Of a stretch of DNA of 64,000 nt, positions 37,128 through 49,192 are shown one piece after another. The stretch spans positions 392,001 through 456,000 of the forward strand of contig JBBBDQ010000443.1 in NCBI GenBank assembly GCA_037127315.1, in the 5' to 3' direction. This DNA is from Ascarosepion bandense (lineage: Eukaryota > Mollusca > Cephalopoda > Sepiida > Sepiidae). The stretch's first letter is position 1. Each line of letters opens with the position of its first letter. Made by a program: the position numbers and the translations under genes. Under the pieces are notes generated by a model. It was not told where the DNA came from. It saw only the letters and a program-made list of their open reading frames with translations, and ran no database searches.

Positions 37128-39785
37128 GTTATTGTTCGATTATTCTCTATATTAGATACCTCCATGACTTACACCCCCCCCCCACTTGCATCATAAAATG
37201 CAAACAGATGAGGTGCCATGCAATCAGTGAAAAAAAATATTGAATTGTGGTCATTGCATGAAGAGAAATTGATGCAAAACATGAGAAGTAGTCACGGGTA
37301 TGTGTTTTTTGCAATTTCCCCCATTTCATGTCTGCCAGGAATTTGCACGACATAGTTATTTGCCTCTTTTCATATCAATCCCCAAACCGCAACAACAACA
37401 ACAGGTAATGTTGTTGTCTTGAGATGCCACTGATTTCTAATGATTTTTATTGTCTTGTTTCTTTGTATTTACTTAGGTTTTACAAACTTTTTTTTTAAAT
37501 GTGTTTTTTGTTAACTGGGTCAGCAACCTCTGTCAAAAGATATATCTTCATTTGTTGTTGTTATTACTAATGAGGGAGAGAGCAGCAAATGACACTGGAG
37601 TACAGTTACAAACCCCAATATACACTGTCTTTTCTTTTGTATTCTTCTAGGGATTGGGTCGGAGTAGCTTTTCTCTAGGCATTCAACTGTAGTAGCGTTT
37701 GTTTTTTTTTTTCCTAGGGATTCAAGCATTGTGAAAATAAAATTTACTTTTATGCTGTTTTTTTTTTCCATTACCTATTTCTTTTTGCCAAGTCTGTAGA
37801 TGTCTATAATACAAGTGTTAAGATACTCTAAAACCCTTTATATTCATGAAAGAGAACTATTTTTTCTTTCTAGTATTAATTTCTGTTGCATAATCCATTT
37901 TAATCTTCTGAACAAAGCAGAAAAGTCATTTTTTCTTTTTTTTTCTATTTATATATATATAATCATCCTGTCTAAATTTATTAATTTTTATCTCTTTATT
38001 TTTAATTCTTACTCAGACCAGATACAGTCAGAGCCATTGTTCTTCTCAGTTATAATTCTTAATTTCCATATTATCCATTTAACCTGACAATAAATCTCTT
38101 GATTGTTGACATTTTTTCTATTACATATCAGTTTATTCACTTATACTCAAATAGGTTATAATAAACTGTTTTTGAAATATATGCTTTCGTGTTATTAGCT
38201 TTTTATAAATAATTTTTGCATAAAAAATCAAATTATACATTCTTCATTACCTTAATTATCAATATAAAAAATATTGAAGTTATCCTTTACTAATCCTTGT
38301 AATCTTAAATATTCTTCTCAAATACCTGCAAATACATTTCCTACCTTTTTCAAATTACACCCCCTCTTTTATCTCTTATCTAGCCTTTGTTTCCCTTCCT
38401 AAAAAGTAAAATTTTACATGTTCATGGGCTAGCTTTCCTTATTTTTACTTTAAAAACATTAAGATAGTTCAATAGTCTTTACTAATTTACTGATTGCTAT
38501 CTTTAGATCTTACTGACATTAGAGTTTAACTGACAACTCTACAAAGCATTGTTTTCGTGTTGTTGAGCAGTTTTCAGAGTGCTCTCACACTTGGGTTTTC
38601 CTTTACCCTGATTTGTCCTGGACTTTCAAAAACGTATTTTACAGGCATGTAGCTGTCTGGAAGGTGGTTTGCTAGAATCATCAGATTCTTCAATAAAACA
38701 TCTTACAGATACTTTCCTTCCTACACTCATCTCTTTGATTAATCTTCTCACAAAGTAGGTATTTGCCAATTTTTTTACCTCCTAACTGTAATTCCTCTGA
38801 TATTCTGTGATGATGGCTATAATTGTAAGCCAATGGTTTTAGAACTCTTCCCCTCTAAAGACACCCTTACTCACTACCTGCCTTTCCTGTTGAAAGTAAA
38901 AAGAAATATATATATATAATTTCTACCACTCTAAAAGCAATAGATTGTACATTTGTGATTTTTTTCTTTCTTGCCCACTTTTCTTTCTTGCCCACTTTAC
39001 TTTCAAATTACTCAGCTACAACCAAATGACAATGTAGAAGAAATCTTCATTGCTACAAAAGAAATGGTCCATATGAGTCAGTGTTATGAATTGATCTGGA
39101 TTTGTAGCTTTTCTGATTTTCATTAAATATTTTTAAATTTGTTAGTGTTTTCTAAATTTATACATGTATTATTGCAGTGACTGTAAATTATGTAGAGTGA
39201 GTAGCAATTTTTAGATGTAAATAAATAGCAGAACTGATTTGACTGTTTACATAATTTTACTAATAAAAAGAAAAGAACAGGCCAATAAACAATATAAAAT
39301 ATGCAAACAATATGAGCAAAGCAAACTAACAGTTATATGGCAAAAAGTTCACAAGTCAAGAATTGTTGTTGACACACAAGCAAATTCCATCCTTGCAAAT
39401 AACTGCAGGTTGTTTTAGTCATAATCAAATAAATGATTTTTTCCTAACTGAATTGTCATTGATATAAATCCTATTTCTAAACCCCAAAACCAATTTTCAG
39501 ATTAATTACTGAACTTTGATTACAGAGGAAATAGGTTTAAATTCTTATTTGTAGGTAACTTATTAGAAGAGTTATCTTGCTTGTATAATAACATCTAAAA
39601 TAGCTTCTAATATTTTTATCAAATTTTGCCGTGACTACACTACAATATGATTTTAGAGATGTAAGATATTGAGGTAATCAATGTATCAAATAACCTCTGG
39701 TAGACTTTTGCAAAAGATTTGGCAGGTTTTCAGATTCTACAATATCATTCATTTATGTATGTATGTGTGTGTGTGTATCTCACTT

Positions 39786-39796
<11 letters not shown>

Positions 39797-39834
<38 letters not shown>
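39797..39834. repeat. (TA)n microsatellite
   Basis: Uninterrupted TA run preceded by a TG block at 39763-39776. Confidence 0.95.
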
Positions 39835-39839
<5 letters not shown>

Positions 39840-40111
39840 GTTTGCAAATTATTTTTTATCAATACTTGCATTTAAGTAGATATTCTGTTTTTAATGAAAC
39901 AGTATTATATATTTATTTCTACCGGCCTGATTATTTATGATAAATTTTTGTAATGAAATACTTAAATATGAGTATTGATCAAAAATGTTCAAACATATCT
40001 TTTCAAGTTGTCGGTTGTTTATAACCAAGTTTTGTTAATTTCCATGAAATATATATATATATTGTCATCCGCAGACAGATCTGTTTGGTTGTATCACAGC
40101 TTATCAGTATT

Positions 40112-40122
40112 GTGTGTGTGTG

Positions 40123-40172
<50 letters not shown>

Positions 40173-40192
40173 TTTTTTTTTTTTTTTTTTTT
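40112..40192. repeat. Compound (TG)n(TA)n(CA)n and poly-T tract
   Basis: A TG block, about 20 TA units, CACACACA, then T20. The TG...CA arrangement around TA makes the tract self-complementary. Confidence 0.95.
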
Positions 40193-40429
40193 ACACATAA
40201 ACTTTGTGTAAAATATATAATTTCTTTTTTATTAGACATAAACTTTGTGTAAAATATATAAATATTTGGTGAAAATTGTGGCTAGCTTATTCTTTCTTGA
40301 AATTGACTAACATAATCTAACAAGAAGGTGGTACTAGAGATGAAAGCTCATCAGAACAAATCCAGGACCTTCTTGGAGGAACCCCTCACTGATTGATGGG
40401 CATAACCATACTTATTACAATTGGCCAAT

Positions 40430-40612
40430 TATGGCTTAGTGTGGCTATTTAACCCATAATTGGCAGTTGACCTTCTAGACCCAATCCTATAGGACCTAGT
40501 CTGTCCTGCTATTTACGCATCACTGGAGGAAGAAGAGATGGATTCATACCCTTTCCAATAGTATTTGCACATAAAATCAAATCACTATCCATTACTCTAG
40601 CATCCTTTAACA
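40430..40612 (-). repeat. SINE-A copy, internally deleted
   Basis: Reverse complement matches are CTGTCCTGCTATTTACGCAT, GATTCATACCCTTTCCAATA and CACTATCCATTACTCTAGCA. The B-box region is missing. Confidence 0.7.
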
Positions 40613-42974
40613 GTATAACACTTCTCAAAATATGAGGGTTCATATTCACTTGGAAGCAAGATGGAGTTATTGTGCTGTTTTTATATTTATATAGTAAGAT
40701 CAGTAATTATGGTGTTCTTAATATTAAATCTTAATTAAAATGTTTCTTTTTTTTTTATTTTGCTTAACTATGAATGAGATTTTTTTTTTGTTTATTACTA
40801 GAAATTTTGCAACATGCTGACAGTAATGTTGAAGTTATTGCTAACATATTTTGTCAAGATGTACAAACTCTACTCTTCTTACTGTTTTTATATTTATATT
40901 GCTACAACTGTGCATTATATTTTGCCAAAATTAAATGTATATAAGAATTAAAAGATATGCAAAAAATAGTATTGCTTCTTTTTATTAAATAATGATTTAC
41001 TTTAATCATTAAATTGTTTTTAAAATAGTGGGAGAATTTTTGTATGTTAAATAATAAAAATTTTCATTTGTCCAAAAAATTAATGAAAATTTATTGTATT
41101 AAGCTACACATTCTAATAAAATCAAATGAAATTTGTACCCCCTTACCTGTTTTCACTTCTCCCCAATATTTGCTTTCAGTTGGTCAATGTATGGCTATTT
41201 TAGAGTGTGATAAATGGACATACTAGCACAAATCATAATTTTATATATAGATTTGTCTTGATTTTCTATTTTTATTTTTTATTGAACCAGTTTCATCAAG
41301 TACAGAAACAGAGCACTTTTCATGTATTTCTCAAAGGTATCTTGAAATATATTTAAGGTTAAATTTCAACTGAAATGTATATAGAAGATATGATAAACAA
41401 CTCTAAATGTCAGAATAATAGTGGGTAATTGAATGATAAAATGGAAAATATCTCCTACATTAGACATTTCATCCTTCAAAAGGATTTCTTCAGATTGATA
41501 AGTATTATTGATGGAATTTAATATATGTAGTGAGGAGGTGGAACAAAATGGAACAAACACTGATTAGAAATGCTGAAGATAAACAAATGTTATGCTTTAA
41601 ATTTAATTTTTTTTTTTTAAATATATATCTCGAGTTAAGTCTCATATTCACTTAAGCAAATAATTCAGTTGATCTATACAAGGTATTAAATATTTTGTGT
41701 CTTGAAAAATATCAAATTAGAATATGCAATTCATTTTGGCATTTATACATTATCTTGCTTTTTTTTCTTTTTCTTTTTTTTTTCTTTAATATTGTTCATT
41801 CTATCTTTTTACTTTAAGCTCTTAAAAAAATCCTTTTGGTAGAGATGAAGTTATATCACTATAATATATCTATTACCTTCATCACTCTGTTTTTATTGCT
41901 ATCAGTGTACATTGCAAAGAATTTGAGATCCTTTTCAGCCTGCTTCTCCCGCTTAAAAGAAAACTGTCTCGGGTGTGGAACACAAGATTAAATATAAATT
42001 TTATTAATCACCCGGTGGAAGTCTCTAGTGTGGAAAGACCTAATATATAAAAGAAAAACAAACAGATACTTGCTTAAAAGATGTTTTGCTAATTATCTTC
42101 TACAATGGCTTCTTAAGGCAGGAAAAAATACAAGGCAACACATGTTTGCAAAAGTTGAACTAAAAAATAAATGTTTTTTTTTTTTTTAAGAAAATGTAAC
42201 AATTTCATTTTAAACTCCAAAATATACCTTGCTACAAGAAGGTGCAATTTTCATTCTTTTAAGTTTTGAATTTATTTTATCCACTAAAGTTTTAAACTTA
42301 GAAATTTTTTATAAATGCCAAAGTTCAACCCTTATCTTAAATCCACTGAATTTACAAGTGTTCTTTTTACTTTCAGATAGGAATATTCCCATATGTGTAG
42401 AAAGACACAGCCTAAAACACGTTTTAAAAATACTATGAAATTGTCAACTTTGAAAATGCAGAAAAATAATCACTTATCACTGAAATAGACATAATTTAAA
42501 CAGACCTGAAGTAAAAACTCTTCACACATGAAAGAATTGTATCTTTTATAAAGTGAAAAAATTAATTTTGTTTACTTATTAATTTTATTAAAATAACACA
42601 AAAAAAATTCCAGTAATTGGAATTGAAGGAAATTTCACTGTTTTGGCACTTGTACATACTGTAAACTAGGGCAGTTTGGGGTACTTATTTATTACTGAAA
42701 ATAAACTAAATTACACATCAAAGTAATGAGGTCCAATCTGCACAAATTTTCAAAGTACTTGGTTGAAAGATTACAGATTTTTTGTTCCCATGTGGTAAAG
42801 CAAGTGATAAAATTAACCAGAAATTAGAGCAACAATTTCTTAGTATGAAATACAATTACAAGATGTCAAGCTATTTATTCATTTGATAAAATACTATCAA
42901 TTATCCTAGAAAATAGTGATGATATCAATCTTTTACTCTTTGTTGGAAGTCAGCAGATATTGTTTGTTGTGACT

Positions 42975-45140
42975 GACTTAACAATAGCAAATCCTCAATA
43001 CCTCCTTTAATCAATGAATTTGAGGTTCTCACGTCATCTGCAGACAAAGCTGAGTGCTTTGCTCGCAATCTCATCCAACTCCACATTTGACTCATCTGGA
43101 ATACCCTCACTCGACTTCCCTGTTAGAACTGAGGTCAAACTGTACGACATATATATTACCCCGACAGTAGTAGCCCAAGTAATTTCAAAACTCAAGCGGT
43201 GGTGATGGAATCCCGGCGATAGTCCTTAAGAGGTGTGCTCCTGAACTCTCCCCTGTCCTCTCTAAATTTTATAACTACTGCCTTTCTGCTTCCTGTTTTC
43301 CTGCATGCTGGAAGTTCTCTTCAGTCATTCCTGTATTTAAGAACTGTGGTGAACCCTCGGACCCATCCAACTATCGCCCTATCAGTATACTATCAATTTT
43401 CGAGAAAGTGTTCGAGGCCATAATTAATGCTGAAATAGTTCAACATCTTACTGCCCACAAACTCTACTCTGACAGGAAGTATGACTTCCGCTTTGCCAAG
43501 TCCACGGCCGACATTCTAACAACTGTTACAGAGTACATGTTCCAGGCCCTTGATGAGTCAGGCAAGGCTCGTGCTGTTGCTCTGGACATCTCCAAGGCTT
43601 TTGACAGGGTTTGGCACTCTGTCCTTCTATGCAAACTACGGGGTTACGGTATTACTGGACGCTTGCTTGATCTAATCCAATCTTTTTTAAATAACTGCAA
43701 AATGAAGGTCGTTTTAAATGGGCATGCCTCTTCATCCTACAGCACAAATGCTGGTGTCCCACAGGGCTCTATCCTGGGCCCTACGCTCTTCCTTATTTTT
43801 ATCAATGAGCTCTCAGATGAGATCAAGTGCCAAGTAGGCATCTACGCAAATGACACCACAATTTACTCCCGCATCAGTAAGAAACTCGTCATAGCAGACA
43901 AACATAATCTCGCTGCTGACCTTGAACGGGATCTACACTCTGTAGTGAATTGAGGCAAGAAGTGGCTTGTCAATTTCAATGCATCTAAGACCAAGCTGTT
44001 GTCTGTCAATCATCACAGGCAACCTCTCCTGCCTCCCATAAGCATGAACCAAGCGATTCTCCCTGAGAGCAGTACACTGCACCTCCTCGGCCTTACCCTC
44101 TCTTCTGATCTCAAATGGAACCACTATATTGAGTCCATAGCTAAATCCACTGCTAAGAAGGTTGGGTCACTGTGTTGGGCCAGGATGTTTTTTCCGCCTG
44201 AATCCATCCTGCATATATACAAATCAACCATTTGTCTGTGCATGGAATACTGCTGCCATATATGGTCAGGCGCCCCTGCTGTTCACCTCAGTGTTCTCGA
44301 CAGGCTCCAAAGGAGAATCAGTAATGTGATAGGTACTTGGCAGCTCGACTACAGCCACTTCCTCACCGACGAAATGTGGCCTCCCATTGTCTGTTCTATA
44401 AATACTTTCATGGCTTCTGCTCGGACGAACTTAAGTCACTGGTGCCTCCTCAACAGGTGTTTACTCGTGCAACCAGATTGGCAACTGGGTCTCACCCATT
44501 CACAGTTAGGTTAGCTAAATGCAGACGACAATTCTACTCCTGCAGCTTCTTCTCTCGCACTTCCCGCCTGTGGAACTCGCTCCCATATTCTTGCTTTCCT
44601 AATGGCTACAACCTCTAGGAATTTAAATGCAATGTCAATACTCATCTATTAATCACTTGACTCTAGTTCTTTCTTCACCCAGTATATCCTTTCCTTTCTC
44701 TCCACCTTTGAAACTGTCATCGCACCTGCATTCTCATCTTTCTATTGTTCCTTTCTAACTGGTTCGTCTTCCTCTTCACTCTCTTCTAATTAATTCCAGT
44801 TGCAGTTTCTTCTGTGCAAGACATGATGAGTTGAGAATTTTTAAGTGACTCACAATTATCTACAAAAAAAAAGAAAAATATTAGAATGTAGCATATTCCT
44901 ACATCTAAATATATAATGGGTTGAGAATTTTAAAGTTACTAATAATTATCTGCAAAGAAAAGAAAAATAAGAATGTAGTATATTCTTACATCAGCATTCT
45001 TTTTTTTCTTTTGTTTCTTTCTAACTGGTTCGTCTTCTCTTCACTCTCTTCTAATTAATCTTTTTACACTTATGTAGCCCCCTGCACATCAGTGGCATTA
45101 CCGCCTTGCTTGGGGTGAAACAATTAAAATAAAAATATCC
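42975..45140 (+). mobile_element. Jockey/CR1-like LINE, 5'-truncated, copy 2
   Basis: Same family as the antisense copy at 9499-11510 and closely similar to it. Pieces of the frame lie at 43014-43205, 43408-43953 and 43999-44618. The catalytic motif reads YANDT instead of YADDT, a Trp codon has become TGA at 43951-43953, and a small deletion near 44335 shifts the frame. The 3' end (GCACATCAGTGGCATTACC...GGGGTGAAAC) matches copy 1. A 200-bp foreign block (44794-44994) sits inside its 3' UTR between two copies of a LINE-derived 43-bp segment. Confidence 0.9.
44794..44994 (+). repeat. 200-bp repeat D, copy 1, inside LINE copy 2
   Basis: Nearly identical to 46287-46490. It starts TTCCAGTTGCAGTTTCTTCT and ends TTCTTACATCAG. 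It consists of two diverged units of about 80 bp, each opening GTTGAGAATTTT and closing with the hairpin ATGTAG-CATATTC-CTACAT or its variant. It splits the LINE 3' UTR between two copies of TTTCTAACTGGTTCGTCTTC. Confidence 0.85.
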
Positions 45141-45429
45141 ATGCTCACTTGTGGTTTTAGATTTCACATTAAAATAATGAATTACAAATAAGTTGGCTAT
45201 ATTTCAAATTTCTCCTTTTCTTATAATGAACCATGAAATAATATTTTCAGCTGTATTGGTAATTTTAATTAAAATCATCACCATTTCTAAGACAGTGTGT
45301 GGTCATACAGTCAATGCATACTACCTAACATGTTCCCTCTACATATCTGGATTGCAAACTGGAGAGATATTCATTTATGTAAACCTGACAGAGAATTGCT
45401 CTCCTGGTAAAAACCTCAATCGATGTCCA

Positions 45430-45690
45430 ACTTCAAGACTCATCTTGATCATCATGCGCATACTGCCATTGATTCCATTGGGGAAGCCCACAATGCTATA
45501 ATATCATTGTACTAGCAGCATAAATAGCTATAGAGTCTAGTCAACCTTGGTGTCTTAGATCATTGTTGATCCCTACAAGAAGGTTCATCCACCTTTTGAC
45601 TGGTTTTATTTTTAATACTGCTGGATGTCTAACCAACTTCCTCACCAGGAAACCTGATGTGAGAACAGTTGTCAATGACCTGAGAATGTG
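45430..45690 (+). repeat. Repeat C, copy 2 (unclassified)
   Basis: Diverged partner of 11950-12190, with TTGATTCCATTGGGGAAGCC, ATAAATAGCTATAGAGTCTA and GGTTTTATTTTTAATACTGC. It begins about 290 bp after LINE copy 2. Confidence 0.55.
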
Positions 45691-45839
45691 GCATGTAGTA
45701 TTCACTTACATGGTACTGGTAGCATTCATAGGCTTAAATAGAAAATTAAATGTATCACGAAAGTAAATATTAATTTGCAATGTTTAATGCTCAATAAGTT
45801 TTATTTCCAGGTGTCATATTTCTTATCTCATTTCACTTT

Positions 45840-46130
45840 TCAAGTTTTTTTTTTTAAATTAGGCATTTCTGCAAATTAAGTGTACTTGTGCATTCTGTAA
45901 TATAGAACAAAGATTTTTCTCCATGAATTTGATGACCTCATCAATAACTTTCTCTACCAAGTCCCAGTCTTCTTCAGCTTTCATATTTTCACCATTATGG
46001 AAGAATTTTATTCATCCTCTATTTCTTGACAATCCAAACCATTTTGAAGGTATTCAGCCATTGAATTATTTTGTAATTCATTAACATCTTCATTTATCCA
46101 TTCTTTTATGTCATTCAAAGTGGCAGTATT
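45840..46130 (-). pseudogene. Broken coding relic, possibly pogo/Tigger-like transposase C-terminus
   Basis: The minus strand from 46140 reads DPLNTATLNDIKEWINEDVN and continues to QNGLDCQEIEDE before a stop near 46012. A second frame continues ENMKAEEDWDLVEKVIDEVI to about 45868. The acidic, helix-like style suggests the C-terminus of a CENP-B/pogo-type transposase, but no DDE motif is present and this is a guess. Confidence 0.35.
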
Positions 46131-46286
46131 CAATGGATCATCTTCAAGTCAAGTTTTGGTGTTTTGTCCAGGTTCTGTCACCCTTGTTTGTTAATTTGCA
46201 AATTTAACGAATTAGGAGCTTCATCCAGTTTTTCAATAATTTCTAATTTCTGACAGACAATGAAAGAATTTATTTTCCTTTTTTTT

Positions 46287-46490
46287 TTCCAGTTGCAGTT
46301 TCTTCTGTGCAAGACATGATGAGTTGAGAATTTTTAAGTGACTAACAATTATCTACAAAAAAAAGAAAAATATTAGAATGTAGCATATTCCTACATCTAA
46401 ATATATAATGGGTTGAGAATTTTAAAGTTACTAATAATTATCTGCAAAGAAAAGAAAAATAAGAAGAATGTAGCATATTCTTACATCAGC
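46287..46490 (+). repeat. 200-bp repeat D, copy 2
   Basis: Same two-unit structure as 44794-44994, differing by a few substitutions and an extra AGA near 46463. It is not flanked by LINE sequence, so it is the likelier source copy. Confidence 0.85.
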
Positions 46491-46951
46491 TAAATGGTAA
46501 CACATGTTAGGATATGAGGATTTCTACTATATTTTTCAACCTCTAACAATCTTCTTCAAATTTGTTTTAAATGTGATAAGTGATGCTTACCAAAAAACTC
46601 AAGCTTGAATCAGCAGATATGTTTTTTCCATATAAAGAAATTTTATTCATTAATTACTTTTGCTAAATAATAGTAATTACTTTTTCTTAGACATCTTTTA
46701 CATGAAATCTGGCAATAAAAAACGTTATCTGCAAATATGTTTGATCAGTCTTTCTTATGCTGCCATATCAGATACACAGTAACATTTGTGTTTTGTAGCA
46801 TAGTTTTGCCATTAATAGATCAATGTCATTTGTATCGATACACTGTTGCAATTTTTTTTCTCCTTTGCCAAAAACTGATTAATTTTCAACTCTCAATTTA
46901 CAGGAAAATCATTTTAAAAACAATTATCATTCAATCTTTTTTTTCATGCAG

Positions 46952-49192
46952 ATGCAATGGGAGATTTGGGAAAAGCACAAACTAGTCCAAGAAAAAAGTC
47001 TCAAGTTAGAAAAACTTCCCTTCCTGATGGTTTATTGAGCAGTCCTAAGGCTATCAGTCGGCACCACCATCGACACACAGAACCTGTGATAACTTTGGAT
47101 GGCTTATTGTCCCCAGAACATCTAGAGTCAGCTGAGTCAGGTACTGAACTTCCAGCAGTTAGCAATGGAGTGATCCCAAACATGCATATACCTAATAAGA
47201 TTGGAATAACTAAAGAGAAACCACTGGTTGTTGGAGATTCTCCAAACCTGACTACAGTGCCCAGTATAGTGTGTGGCTCTGACGAAGAGGAGGAGGAGGA
47301 AGTTGAAGACGAAGAACAGGAATTGTCAGGTGAAAATGAGTCACATGAGAGCAAAGATGATAGTCCAATAATGGGTGCTGAAAGCAATTGTAGTCTTGTA
47401 AGTAACCCTAGTATATCAGGTGATGTGAACCCAGATTTATCTGAAGATTACAAAGAAGTTGACAAGATTGCCGGCATTGAGGAAGATTCTGAAGATACAG
47501 TTAACAAAAACTGTGACACACCCACTAGCAATGATGCAAACACACTGGTTCCACCTTCTGTTGATTCTCTTGACACTGATAATGAAAATGACAACACCAC
47601 TGAAGCTGCCCCAAATGGCACAGCTTTTCTCCTACTTGATGGGCTTGATGTGAGATTACAGGATGGGGACAAACAGAAAGAAGTCCCTGTTAATATCAGT
47701 GAGGATTACGATGGAGATACAGAAATGAATGAATCTTTGGGTTCTCAAATTGAGGACAGGGCTGAGCGAAGTGATCAACCCCCAGAAGAAGAGTCAACAG
47801 CCACTAATAACAACACTGCCACGGCAGAGTCTGAAGATGCAACTCACTCTGAAAATAGTTCTGCTGGATCAGAACTTTTACTTCTTGGCTCTGGAGAACC
47901 TCCTGTCCTGCCTCCAAGAACTTACCCTTCAAAATCTAAAGCTCCTCCACTCCCTCCTCGTCGGCGGCCAAAAGAAGCACCGCCACTTCCTCCTAGACTA
48001 CCTGAAAAAGTACCACCACCACCACATCCTGCTTCACCTGTCAGTCCACTTGTAAGTCCAACCATTTGTACGCCCCATGCTCCTACAGCAAATACAAACG
48101 AATGTACCTTGTCACCACCTGGTGGCTTAAAGTCCCCAGAAAATAGCACTGCTCCACATTCTTTGCAGCCACCACCCCCAATTCCGCCCAGAACTTACAG
48201 TCCCGTACACATGGCTGAAGAAAATGAACAGTATATTTTGGTCAGTTTGGATTCTTTCGTCAGCCCCAGAGAGAATGTTATCTCTGACCAATCATTGGGG
48301 GCAGTTGGGGGTCAGCTTGATGACAGTGATAAAGTAATATTCCCCTGGAGTGTACCCCATACTTCTGGCAAATCACAAAACCACCATGGAGAGGAAGGGA
48401 AATATTCTGCAACTGCTGCCAATGGTGACAGCAGAAACATGTCCCAATCTGGACAAATGGATTCCTCCATATCGTCGGAGAAATCTAAATCACATTCACA
48501 TGTCAAACGACACAGAAGTCACATGAACAAAAGTTCTTCACAAGACAAACATTCTGCATCTGATTCTGTGCACAGTAATGGCAGACAGCACCACATTAAC
48601 TCACCTCCTAGATTTCCTGATGTTTTTGCGAACAGTGGACCAACTGGCAGTGCTAGCCCACGATCTGTCACCCCAATCCAAAATGGTGCTTCTCCCTCCC
48701 CACCCCTTTCTCGTGTGCGGACCTTCAGTGAGGAGGAGCGGAAACAGAACCGTCAGCAGATTGCTCACCACCTGCAATTATGGCATCAAAAGAGAGTGGG
48801 AGGTCTGAACCAAAGATCAGATTCCAGCTCAACATCATCTGACTCAAACTCGTCTGCCAACGTTGCTGCAATTGATGGTTGTGACAGACTAGATGGTTCA
48901 GCCGCCGCCACCGCTGGAGGAGGTGGGGGAGGGGGAACACACGCTGCACAAACACCACCCCCTCCACCGCCACCACCCCCTTCTAGCCAGTCCTCACATC
49001 AGTCGAAGAACACATCTCGCCATGAAAATTCTTCACGATGGTCCAGTCATGCCCACTCTCTTTCTAGTTCCTCCTCTTCTTCTGCTACTCCTCGTCCATC
49101 CACAACTGGTCACTCTACGCAAGCTTCTGACAACTCCGTGGTTTGGCACCGGCGATCTCATAGCAGTCATTCTTCAAACCAACAAAACAGTA
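46952..49192 (+). CDS. HECW1/HECW2: HECW giant exon: acidic, proline- and serine-rich linker before the WW domains
   Basis: The acceptor TTTTCATGCAG and donor AGTA/GTAAGT enclose 2241 nt that join in phase with the C2 exon. The Met at 46957 is internal. The product is almost all low complexity: an acidic run of Glu/Asp at 47281-47330, class-II SH3-type PPLPPR motifs at 47939-48000, a PPIPPR motif near 48177, a His/Lys/Ser basic tract at 48484-48540, a possible helix FSEEERKQNRQQ near 48724, a Gly run at 48914-48937, a Pro run near 48953-48981, and Ser runs to 49085. Vertebrate HECW also has a long, poorly conserved acidic linker between C2 and WW1. The open frame runs 80 codons past the donor to 49434, but that tail is intron-like. 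Confidence 0.88.

Larger units (their letters stand above)
35963..46951 (+). other. HECW intron (10989 bp)
   Basis: The intron contains an antisense LINE piece (36190-37127), two (TA)n microsatellites, an antisense SINE-A, a sense LINE copy (42975-45140), repeat C, and two copies of a 200-bp repeat. I see no gene or recognisable element in 37130-39700 or 40620-42970. Confidence 0.7.
4045..49192 (+). other. HECW1/HECW2: HECW-type E3 ubiquitin ligase gene, six internal exons (partial gene)
   Basis: Six exons share one open frame across consensus AG/GT boundaries. Exon lengths are 101, 61, 164, 149, 101 and 2241 nt and the phases chain correctly (exit phases 0, 1, 0, 2, 1, 1). The product matches HECW1/HECW2 from the end of the HECW N-terminal domain through the C2 domain into the linker before the first WW domain. 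Family knowledge: HECW proteins are cytosolic NEDD4-family ligases that bind phospholipid through C2, PY-type substrates through WW domains, and transfer ubiquitin through a C-terminal HECT cysteine. The start codon, WW and HECT exons are not in the window. Introns inside the window are 3690, 8178, 15754, 3720 and 10989 bp. Vertebrates have two paralogues and I cannot tell which this would correspond to; invertebrates usually carry one. Confidence 0.9.

Noticed and set aside
47001..47387. 128-codon antisense frame opposite the giant HECW exon
   Set aside because: Shadow of the acidic and serine-rich sense codons.
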